Shown piece by piece: positions 40,368 to 46,691 of a stretch of DNA of 46,691 nucleotides (position 1 is the first letter of the stretch; the number at the start of each line of letters is the position of its first letter). Position numbers and translations under genes: made by a program. The notes beneath the pieces were generated by a model, which saw only the letters and a list, made by a program, of their open reading frames with translations, was not told where the DNA came from and searched no databases. The stretch covers positions 1 to 46,691 of the forward strand of contig NZ_AORL01000024.1 in the NCBI RefSeq assembly GCF_000383095.1, read 5' to 3'. The stretch comes from Sphingomonas sp. PR090111-T3T-6A. Its GTDB lineage: Bacteria > Pseudomonadota > Alphaproteobacteria > Sphingomonadales > Sphingomonadaceae.

Positions 40368-43361
40368 TCAGAACTTGTACCGCGCGCCGAAGAAGAACTG
40401 CTGCCCGGTCTTGGAGTAGACCTGCTGGTCCTGACGATCCTCACCGTCCCAATAGCTGGTCGGCTGGTTGGTGAGGTTGAGCGCGTCGACGCTGAGGGTG
40501 AGCTTGTCGGTGAGCTTGTAGCTCATCGACGCGTCGACATTGGTGCTGGAGAAGGCACCCGCCGTGTCGGCGAGGCCCGCGCGCACCGGCACGATGCGCA
40601 GATACTGGTCGCGATAGGCCAGCGAGACGCGGGCCGAGAACTTCGCATCCTCATAATAGAGCGTCGCGTTCGCCGAATTGGGCGACACGTTGATGAGCGG
40701 CGCGATCAGCGTCGGCCCGCTCGCATTGGTGGTGAGGATGTACGAGATCTTCGAGTGGATGTGCGTGTAGTTCACGATCCCGCCAAAGTGCTTCAGGAAG
40801 CCCGGCAGGAAGGTGAAGGGCTGCTGCCACGCCAGCTCGAAGCCGTCGATGTTGCCGCCCTTGGTGTTCTCGTAGCTGGTGATGTTGGTGGTGCCGTTGG
40901 GATCGCCGCTCGCCGGCAGCAGCGAGACAGGCAGGCCGGCGGCCGAATAGGTCGTCGTCTGCGTCACCTGCTGGACGAAGTTGCTGACCTTCTTGTGGAA
41001 GTACGCCGCCGACAGCATCGCGCCGGTCTGGAAATACCATTCCACGGCGGCGTCGATGTTGGTGGCGCGATAGGGATCGAGGTTCGGATTGCCGACCGTC
41101 GCCGAATAAGGCACCTGCGACGTGCTGATCGAGCCGCCCGGCGTCAGATAGCTGAGCGACGGACGCGACATCACCTTGGCGACGGCGAAGCGTGCCGTCA
41201 GCTTGGGCGTGATATCGAGGGCAAGGTTCCCCGCCGGCAGGAAATCGTCATAGTTGCGACGCGCCTTGGTCAGCACGCCGTTGCCGACATAGCCGGTCGA
41301 ATGCTGGTTGGTATGGGCGTAGCGCAGGCCGCCATTGCCGCGCAGCACCATGCCGTAGGGCAGGTCGAACTTGAAATCGAGCTGGGCGTAGGGGCTGAGA
41401 TCGCGCTCGATCACCGAGCGGTTGTCGCCCTGCGCGCCGGTGCCAAGCGAGCCCAGGCGCCAGTCGCCATATTGGTTCACGCAGCCGCAATCGACGCCGA
41501 ACATATCCATGATCTTGTCGATGTTCGGCACGATGAAGGAACTGGTCGAGCCCGACGGCAGGCCGATGTCGTCGATCGAGACGCGGCTGCTGATGTCGGC
41601 GATGCTGGTGCCGGCGGGAAGCTGCGGGATCGTCGTGTTGTCGACGATGCGCTGCTCGCGCTTCGAGACGAAGCTGAAGCGCTTGTAGGTGATGCCCGCC
41701 TTGGCGGTCAGCGCGTCGCTGAGCTGATACTCGAAATCCGCCTTGAGGTCGCGGAAGCGGTTGTTCACGCGGGCCTTATATTCGCGGATGCTGTCATAGC
41801 CCGGCTGGAACGCCCAGTTGTTGGGGTCCGTCGCGTCGAAGCCGTAGTTCAGGTACGGCGTGTGCGGCGAGTTGCGCGCGTCATAGACGAAGTTGTCGCC
41901 GTCGAAACGGCTGAACGTCACGAGCCGCGAATAGGGATTGTTGAACAGCGAGGCGGACTGGCCATAGAGCAGCTTCAGCTTGCCCCGGCTGCCGACATCC
42001 TGCGTGGCGTTGATGTTCCACTGATAGAATTGCGTCGTCGATTTGTTCTTCGAGTTGGTGACGCTGAAGTCGGTGTCGTCGAAGACGCCATAGACCATCT
42101 CGCCCGCATCGTTCGCCTCGAAGTCGCGCACCTTCATGTTCGGGCGGCCGGCGAGCTGGGCGGCGGTCAGCGTCGAATTGGCGTTGGCCGTGCCATTGCC
42201 GCGATTGAGGCTGATCGGGTTGGTCGCCAGATCGTTCTGGTTCTGGTGATAGCGCGAATAAGCGAGATCGACCGTGATGAGCGTGTGGTCGGTCGGCCGC
42301 GCCTGGAAGGATGCGGTGACGCCGAGGCGCTCCTCGCGGTCGATGAAGCGACCATAGCCCGGCAGACGCGGCACGAAGATATTGGGCTGGTTGAGCTTGT
42401 TATAAGCATCCGGCGTCGAACCGGGGAACTCGCCCGGTGCGGCGATACATTGCGAGGCGTGCGGCGCGGTGCCGATCAGCGGGTTGACCGGGGTGACCAT
42501 GCTGCCGGGCACGACAGGGCAGAAGCCGTTGTTGAGATCGCTGAAATCCGCGAGCGACGTATCGGAATAGGCGTCTTCCTGCACGCGGCGCTTGGAATAG
42601 GCCGCCGAGATCAACACGCCGAAGCGATCGTCGAAGAAGGTCTTGCTGATGAGCCCCGCGAGGCGCGGCGCGGCGGACTTGCCCATCGGATAATAGGCGC
42701 CCTGCCCGGAAATCGCCGCCTGGAAGCCGGGATGGTCGAACGGGCGGCCGGTCTGGAGATCGACGGTCGCGCCGAGCGAGCCCTCGTCCACCTCGGCCGA
42801 CTGGGTCTTGTGGACGACGATCGAGTTGAACAGCTCCGACGCGAACACGCTGTAGTCGAAGCTGCGGCCCTTGTTGATGCCGCTGCCGAGCGTCGAGCCG
42901 GTCGTGGCGGCGATCGCCTCCAGCCCGTTGAAGCGGGTGCGGCTGAAATCGCCGCCGAGGCCGCGCACGGTGATGTTGCGCCCCTCGCCGCCGTCGCGCT
43001 CGATCGAGATGCCGGGGATGCGCTGGAGCGAGTCCGCGAGGTTGGCGTCGGGGAAGGCCGCGATATCCTGCGCGTTGATCGCGTCGACCACTTCGGCCGA
43101 CTTCTGCTTGATGCGGATCGCGGACTGGAGGCTCTGGCGGAAGCCGGTGACGACGATCTCCGGCGCGCCGCCCTGAGCGGTTGCGTCGGGAGCGGGCGCG
43201 TCGGCGGGAGCCGGGGCTGCGGCGGGCACCGCAGCCGGCGCCGCCGGATCGGCGGCCCATGCCGCTGCCGGCACGCCAAGCAGCAGAACACCTGCAATAC
43301 CAGTACCAACGCTGCCACGAAGGCGCTGTGAAAGACGAACGGTCCGCCGCTTGGTCATCAT
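40368..43361 (-). CDS. TonB-dependent receptor for pectic oligosaccharides (no STN domain)
   Basis: 997 residues from the second-upstream of two adjacent ATGs (43361), with GGAGAGGGG just before. After the signal peptide (ending AAAWA) comes an Ala/Pro-rich linker (about 37-66), a TonB-box-like EIVVTG (68-73), then the plug (QDIAAFPDANLADSLQRIPG, ITVRGLGGDFSRTRFNGLEA, LGATVDLQTGRPFDHPGF) and the barrel ending GARYKF. It lacks the STN domain of the other two receptors, so it is not an ECF signal transducer; local repression is more likely. Cotranscribed with the CE12 gene and surrounded by RG-I genes, so the ligand is most likely a pectic oligosaccharide. Confidence 0.92.
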   Translation of the reverse strand: MMTKRRTVRLSQRLRGSVGTGIAGVLLLGVPAAAWAADPAAPAAVPAAAPAPADAPAPDATAQGGAPEIVVTGFRQSLQSAIRIKQKSAEVVDAINAQDIAAFPDANLADSLQRIPGISIERDGGEGRNITVRGLGGDFSRTRFNGLEAIAATTGSTLGSGINKGRSFDYSVFASELFNSIVVHKTQSAEVDEGSLGATVDLQTGRPFDHPGFQAAISGQGAYYPMGKSAAPRLAGLISKTFFDDRFGVLISAAYSKRRVQEDAYSDTSLADFSDLNNGFCPVVPGSMVTPVNPLIGTAPHASQCIAAPGEFPGSTPDAYNKLNQPNIFVPRLPGYGRFIDREERLGVTASFQARPTDHTLITVDLAYSRYHQNQNDLATNPISLNRGNGTANANSTLTAAQLAGRPNMKVRDFEANDAGEMVYGVFDDTDFSVTNSKNKSTTQFYQWNINATQDVGSRGKLKLLYGQSASLFNNPYSRLVTFSRFDGDNFVYDARNSPHTPYLNYGFDATDPNNWAFQPGYDSIREYKARVNNRFRDLKADFEYQLSDALTAKAGITYKRFSFVSKREQRIVDNTTIPQLPAGTSIADISSRVSIDDIGLPSGSTSSFIVPNIDKIMDMFGVDCGCVNQYGDWRLGSLGTGAQGDNRSVIERDLSPYAQLDFKFDLPYGMVLRGNGGLRYAHTNQHSTGYVGNGVLTKARRNYDDFLPAGNLALDITPKLTARFAVAKVMSRPSLSYLTPGGSISTSQVPYSATVGNPNLDPYRATNIDAAVEWYFQTGAMLSAAYFHKKVSNFVQQVTQTTTYSAAGLPVSLLPASGDPNGTTNITSYENTKGGNIDGFELAWQQPFTFLPGFLKHFGGIVNYTHIHSKISYILTTNASGPTLIAPLINVSPNSANATLYYEDAKFSARVSLAYRDQYLRIVPVRAGLADTAGAFSSTNVDASMSYKLTDKLTLSVDALNLTNQPTSYWDGEDRQDQQVYSKTGQQFFFGARYKF

Positions 43362-43387
43362 ACCCCTCTCCGAGGAAATCCATAATA

Positions 43388-43438
43388 TGGAATTATGTTC
43401 TATTTTGTGGAGTATGATGCGAATTGAGTCGGTGTCAA
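43388..43438 (-). promoter_or_regulatory. Promoter with operator-like palindrome for the pectin TonB receptor
   Basis: On the minus strand a perfect -35 TTGACA (43433-43438), 16-base spacer, and -10-like CATACT (43411-43416). Just downstream lies TAGAA-CATAA-TTCCA (43388-43402), an inverted repeat of TRGAA with a 5-base centre in an AT-rich patch. A protein there would block transcription from about its first base. The nearby IclR regulator is the best candidate. I see no second full copy in the locus. Confidence 0.5.
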
Positions 43439-43564
43439 TCCTCTGACGGCGATTTGTTGCAATTAATGAAAGCCAGTGCCACCAATTGGAACAGGAAAAT
43501 GACCGGCCAGGCATGATCCGCTCGCCAGTGTCCCTCTCTTCCGGCAGGAGCAGAGGGGTATGGA

Positions 43565-44695
43565 ATGGATGAGGATGCCGACCCGATGATCGCCGCGCTG
43601 TCTCTCGCTCTGGCCAGCGTGGTGGCCACGCCCGCCGGCACGCTGCCCGACGGACGCGCGGTCGAGCGCTATGTGCTCACCAATGCGCGCGGCCATCAGG
43701 TGAGCCTGCTGACGCTCGGCGGCGCGATCGACGCGATCCGCATGCCGGACCGGCAGGGCAAGCTCGCCAACGTCGTGCTCGCCCTCCCCAGCCCGGCCGA
43801 CTATGCTGAGCGCACCAATTTCGGCAGCATCGTCGGCCGCTATGCCAATCGCATCTCGCAGGGCGGCTTCACGATCGACGGGCATCGCTACGCGCTCTCG
43901 CCCGATCCCAACGCGACGATACTCCATGCCGGCAAGGACGGCTTCTCGGAGCGGATATGGAAGGCCGAGCCCTGCCGCACGCCCGGATGCAGCGAGGTGA
44001 CGCTCCGCCTCACCAGCCCGGACGGGGATGGCGGCTTCCCCGGCACGCTGGAGGTGGCCGTCACCTACAGCCTCTCCGCCGACGATACGCTGCGCATCGA
44101 CTATCGCGCGACGACCGACAAGCCGACCGTCGTGAACCTCACCAACCACAGCTATTTCAACCTCGCCGGCAACGACAGCGGCAGCGCGGACGGGCAGACC
44201 ATCCAGATTCTCGCCTCGCGCTACACCCCCGCCGACGAGCATCGCCTGCCGACGGGCGAGTTCCGCTCGGTGGCCGGCACGGTGTTCGATCTGCGCGTGC
44301 CGGTCGCGATCGGCACGCGAGTCAACCGCGACGATCCGCAACTCCGCGCCGCGCACGGCTTCGACCATAATTTCGTGCTCGACGGGCCGAAGGGCGACAC
44401 GCCTGCACTGGCGGCGGTCGCGCACGATCCGACGAGCGGGCGGACGCTTCGGCTCTACACCACCGAGCCGGGGCTCCAGTTCTACACCGCCAACGGCTTC
44501 GACGGCGGAATGACGGGCGCGGACGGCACGCTGCTGCGCCAGGGCGCGGGCTTCGCGCTGGAGACGGAGCATTTCCCCGACAGCCCACACCATCCGGATT
44601 TCCCGACGACCGTGCTGCGGCCCGGCGCGGTGTTCCGCTCGACCACCCTCTATCGCTTCGGCATCGATGACATGGGGCAGACCCCCAAACGCTGA
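43565..44695 (+). CDS. Exported aldose 1-epimerase (GalM-like)
   Basis: 376 residues. ATG 43565 has AGAGGGG 6 bases upstream; the ATG at 43586 gives a more typical export signal (MIAALSLALASVVATPAGT) and may be the true start. Galactose-mutarotase blocks: NFGSIVGRYANRI, TNHSYFNLAGND (catalytic His), HGFDHNFVLDG and LETEHFPDSPHHPDFP (catalytic Glu). It interconverts sugar anomers; in the periplasm this would serve sugars from RG-I side chains such as galactose or arabinose. It is divergent from the receptor operon and convergent with the oligogalacturonate lyase gene. Confidence 0.9.
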   Translation: MDEDADPMIAALSLALASVVATPAGTLPDGRAVERYVLTNARGHQVSLLTLGGAIDAIRMPDRQGKLANVVLALPSPADYAERTNFGSIVGRYANRISQGGFTIDGHRYALSPDPNATILHAGKDGFSERIWKAEPCRTPGCSEVTLRLTSPDGDGGFPGTLEVAVTYSLSADDTLRIDYRATTDKPTVVNLTNHSYFNLAGNDSGSADGQTIQILASRYTPADEHRLPTGEFRSVAGTVFDLRVPVAIGTRVNRDDPQLRAAHGFDHNFVLDGPKGDTPALAAVAHDPTSGRTLRLYTTEPGLQFYTANGFDGGMTGADGTLLRQGAGFALETEHFPDSPHHPDFPTTVLRPGAVFRSTTLYRFGIDDMGQTPKR

Positions 44696-44696
44696 T

Positions 44697-44728
44697 GCTC
44701 CGGCCGGGAAACGCCTCCCGGCCGGAGC
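44697..44728. terminator. Bidirectional hairpin terminator between galM-like gene and PL22 gene
   Basis: A perfect 13-base stem GCTCCGGCCGGGA (44697-44709) with TCCCGGCCGGAGC (44716-44728), loop AACGCC. It fills the 41-base gap between two converging genes. No long T run is present on either strand. Confidence 0.75.
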
Positions 44729-44736
44729 GGAGGGCG

Positions 44737-46074
44737 TTACTTCGCCTTCGCCAGCTCGACCGCGAAGACCTGCGTGCCGCCGAACATGTTGGAGCGGAAC
44801 ACCAGCCACTTCCCGTCCGGCGTGAAATTGCCGTTGGGCTCCAGCCGGTAATCCTGCTTGGACATGTTCACCAGCTTCTCGGCCTTGAAGAAGCCGGGTT
44901 TGATCAGGCTCTCGGCGTTGGGCGCCTTGATGCCGGCGACATCGGGGATGGTCTGCGGGCGGAAGAGATACATCCACTTCCCGTCCGGCGCGTGGGCGAC
45001 CATCTCATTGTCGCCGCCGTCGCCCGAGAAGAGCGTGCCGTCCGGCGAGCTGTGGTAGTGCACCGACCATTCGTTGCGCTGGAGGTGATACCAGGTCCGC
45101 TTGCCCGTCGCGATCTCGTAGCCGGCAACCCAGAAGTCCTCGCCGCGCGGCGTCTGGAGATCATACCAGATGGTCTTGCCGTCATGCGAGAACCACTCGT
45201 GGCCGGCGATCTCCATGTTCATGGTGCGATGGTGGATGGAGACGGGCTTGGCGCCCGGCTGGTCGGTGCGGATCGTCCAGAGGCGATCGACCTTGTGCCA
45301 CGGCCCCTCGTGGCAGAACATCAGCAGGCCGGGATCGGTCGGCGAGAATTGGAGATGGTTGAGCCAGTCGGTCGAGCTGTAGACCGCCTTGCGCGCGCCG
45401 GTCTTCGTGTCGATGGTGAACATCGTCATCGGGATCTTGGCCTCCAGACGCTCGTTCATCCGCGTCTCCTTCGCCTCGGCGTAGGTGAGCGGCTTTCCGT
45501 CCGGGCCGGTGGCCTTGTAGTCGGCCTGATCGTAGCGGGTGTCGCGCTTCTGGAAATAAGCGAGGCTGGCCGACGCCGCGCCCGGATCGGTCTCGACGCC
45601 GCCGAGCAGCGTCTCGTCGGCGTTGATCGTCTGGATCTCGCCATGGGTCACGTCGGCGATCTTGCGCGTGCGCCCCGTATCGACGTCCGCGGCATAGACC
45701 GTCTTCGCCGCATCCGCCTTCTGGGGCATGGTGATATAATAGACGCTGCGCGTGCGATGGCCGGTGAAGAGCATCCGGAACGGCGTCGCGATGCGCACGA
45801 TAACGGTGAGCTTGCGCGTCTTGAGGTCCACCGTGGCGATGCCCTCGGGCACGGTGATGAGCAGCTTGTCGCCCTGCGGCGTGTAGCCGTTATAGTTGAA
45901 ATAGAGGCTGGAACTGCCCGGCTCGTCCGACAGGCGGACGATGCGGTGGCCGGTGTCGGGGTCGATCCATTCGCGGGGAATATCGGCCTTGGCGACCGTT
46001 TGCGGAGCGGCGGGAGCCGCCGCCAGCGGGCTTCCGGCCAGAAGGAGCGTCGCAAGCAGGGATAGGCGCTTCAT
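44737..46074 (-). CDS. ogl: Oligogalacturonate lyase (PL22-like), exported form
   Basis: 445 residues from ATG 46074 with AGAGGA upstream; longer frames overlap the kduD end. The seven-bladed propeller of PL22 is seen through PREWIDPDTGHRIVRLSDEPG, DWLNHLQFSPTDPGLLMFCHEG (in parts), GHEWFSHDGKTIWYD and LQRNEWSVHYHSSPDG, whose Gln and His residues match the Mn-binding set of the family. It splits (unsaturated) digalacturonate into DKI. A clear signal peptide (MKRLSLLATLLLAGSPLAAA) is unusual, since the studied enterobacterial enzymes are cytosolic. It follows kduD after 91 bases with a hairpin between. Confidence 0.9.
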   Translation of the reverse strand: MKRLSLLATLLLAGSPLAAAPAAPQTVAKADIPREWIDPDTGHRIVRLSDEPGSSSLYFNYNGYTPQGDKLLITVPEGIATVDLKTRKLTVIVRIATPFRMLFTGHRTRSVYYITMPQKADAAKTVYAADVDTGRTRKIADVTHGEIQTINADETLLGGVETDPGAASASLAYFQKRDTRYDQADYKATGPDGKPLTYAEAKETRMNERLEAKIPMTMFTIDTKTGARKAVYSSTDWLNHLQFSPTDPGLLMFCHEGPWHKVDRLWTIRTDQPGAKPVSIHHRTMNMEIAGHEWFSHDGKTIWYDLQTPRGEDFWVAGYEIATGKRTWYHLQRNEWSVHYHSSPDGTLFSGDGGDNEMVAHAPDGKWMYLFRPQTIPDVAGIKAPNAESLIKPGFFKAEKLVNMSKQDYRLEPNGNFTPDGKWLVFRSNMFGGTQVFAVELAKAK

Positions 46075-46134
46075 AGATCCTCTCATGGGGCCGATCGCCG
46101 GCCGCTTTGCTATGGGCTCCCCCCGGAGCTTTGG

Positions 46135-46156
46135 GGCCGGGCGCAGGAGCCCGGCC
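46135..46156. terminator. Hairpin between kduD and the oligogalacturonate lyase gene
   Basis: A perfect 8-base stem GGCCGGGC / GCCCGGCC with loop GCAGGA just after the kduD stop (minus strand). No T run follows, so it may lessen readthrough or protect the kduD transcript end rather than stop transcription fully. Confidence 0.45.
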
Positions 46157-46165
46157 GATCTCATG

Positions 46166-46691
46166 TCACCGAGCGAGCCATCCGCCATCGACGGCGAGGA
46201 TATGGCCATGGACGTAGCGAGCGGCGTCGGAGGCGAGGAAGACGGCGGCGCCGCCGAGGTCATTGGGCCGCCCCCAGTCGCCCGCCGGGATACGCTCGCG
46301 GATCGCCTTGTCGCGCACTTCGTCGGCTTGCAGCGCGGCGGTGTTGTTGGTGGCGATATAACCCGGTGCGATCGCGTTGACGTTGACGCCCTTCGCCGCC
46401 CACTCGTTGGCGAGCAGCTTGGTGAGGCCGCCCACGCCCGACTTGGACGCGGTATAGCTCGGCACCCGGATGCCGCCCTGGAAGGTCAGCATCGAGGCGA
46501 TGTTGATGATCTTGCCCGAGCCCCGCGCCAGCATGTGACGCCCCGCTGCCTGACACAGGAAGAACACCGACTTCAAATTGGTATCGATCACCGCATCCCA
46601 GTCTTCTTCGGTGAAGTCGACCGCATCGGCCCGGCGGATGATGCCTGCATTGTTCACGAGGATGTCGAGCTTGCCCAACCTCTCGACCACT
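46166..46691 (-). CDS. kduD: 2-dehydro-3-deoxy-D-gluconate 5-dehydrogenase KduD (5' end outside window)
   Basis: The frame runs off the right end of the window, so the N-terminal glycine-rich NAD motif is missing; about 174 residues are visible. Short-chain dehydrogenase features: LDILVNNAGIIRRADA, INIASMLTFQGG with the catalytic Ser, YTASK with catalytic Tyr and Lys, and the C-terminal GDWGRPNDLGG and VHGHILAVDGGWLAR typical of KduD. It reduces DKII to KDG in pectin breakdown. It is upstream of the oligogalacturonate lyase gene on the same strand. KduI, the partner isomerase, is not in the window and may lie just beyond. Confidence 0.88.
   Translation of the reverse strand, partial: VVERLGKLDILVNNAGIIRRADAVDFTEEDWDAVIDTNLKSVFFLCQAAGRHMLARGSGKIINIASMLTFQGGIRVPSYTASKSGVGGLTKLLANEWAAKGVNVNAIAPGYIATNNTAALQADEVRDKAIRERIPAGDWGRPNDLGGAAVFLASDAARYVHGHILAVDGGWLAR

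Noticed and set aside
40755-43331. An 858-codon plus-strand frame opposite the pectin receptor
   Set aside because: Antisense shadow with low-complexity Arg/Val/Ala content.

Overview
The window comes from a high-GC alphaproteobacterium, most likely a member of the Sphingomonadaceae. The evidence is a gcrA tail (GcrA is an alphaproteobacterial cell-cycle regulator), three large TonB-dependent receptors of the sphingomonad/Caulobacter kind, two FecI/FecR pairs feeding receptors with N-terminal STN signalling domains, and a palindromic intergenic repeat typical of these genomes. All functions are read from motifs; no database search was run.

Layout. 1-5743 is core chromosome: gcrA (partial), parE, small unknown genes around a palindromic repeat, dapB-nth, a small secreted protein and tRNA-Arg(CCG). 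5744-11037 is accessory: a lone radical SAM/SPASM protein, a secreted epoxide-hydrolase-like protein behind a membrane LytTR regulator, and a divergent berberine-bridge-type flavoenzyme. 11160-17330 (minus strand) is an ECF sigma/FecR/STN-TonB receptor/secreted FAD-oxidoreductase operon. It faces a secreted amidohydrolase gene that carries a frameshift (17667-19003). 19296-22467 holds a second membrane LytTR regulator followed by a secreted CocE/NonD hydrolase. An FkbM-type methyltransferase follows at 22501-23370.

23496-29136 is a second sigma/FecR/STN-TonB receptor set with a phytase-like secreted protein. It leads directly into 29226-32240: PepSY membrane protein, DUF2271, DUF4198 and ApbE flavin transferase, headed by a Fur-box-like palindrome. 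The DUF2271 protein carries a textbook flavinylation motif (DGISGAT), so this looks like an iron-responsive extracytoplasmic flavin/heme electron-transfer module placed beside an outer-membrane uptake system.

32351-46691 is a pectin / rhamnogalacturonan-I utilisation locus: IclR regulator, GPH-type transporter, GH105, L-rhamnose mutarotase, GH28, two CE12 acetylesterases, a DUF6250 protein, a TonB receptor without STN, an exported aldose epimerase, an exported PL22 oligogalacturonate lyase and KduD (partial). Together these would bind and import pectic oligosaccharides, remove acetyl groups, split them to rhamnose and unsaturated uronate, and send the uronate to KDG.

The most interesting signals are the flavinylation/Fur module at 29165-32240, a shared ECF promoter-like motif (GGAA[T/A]-N14-GTC) in front of one sigma gene and both STN receptors, a repressor-like palindrome sitting just after the -10 of the pectin receptor, and the repeated pairing of membrane LytTR regulators with secreted alpha/beta hydrolases.
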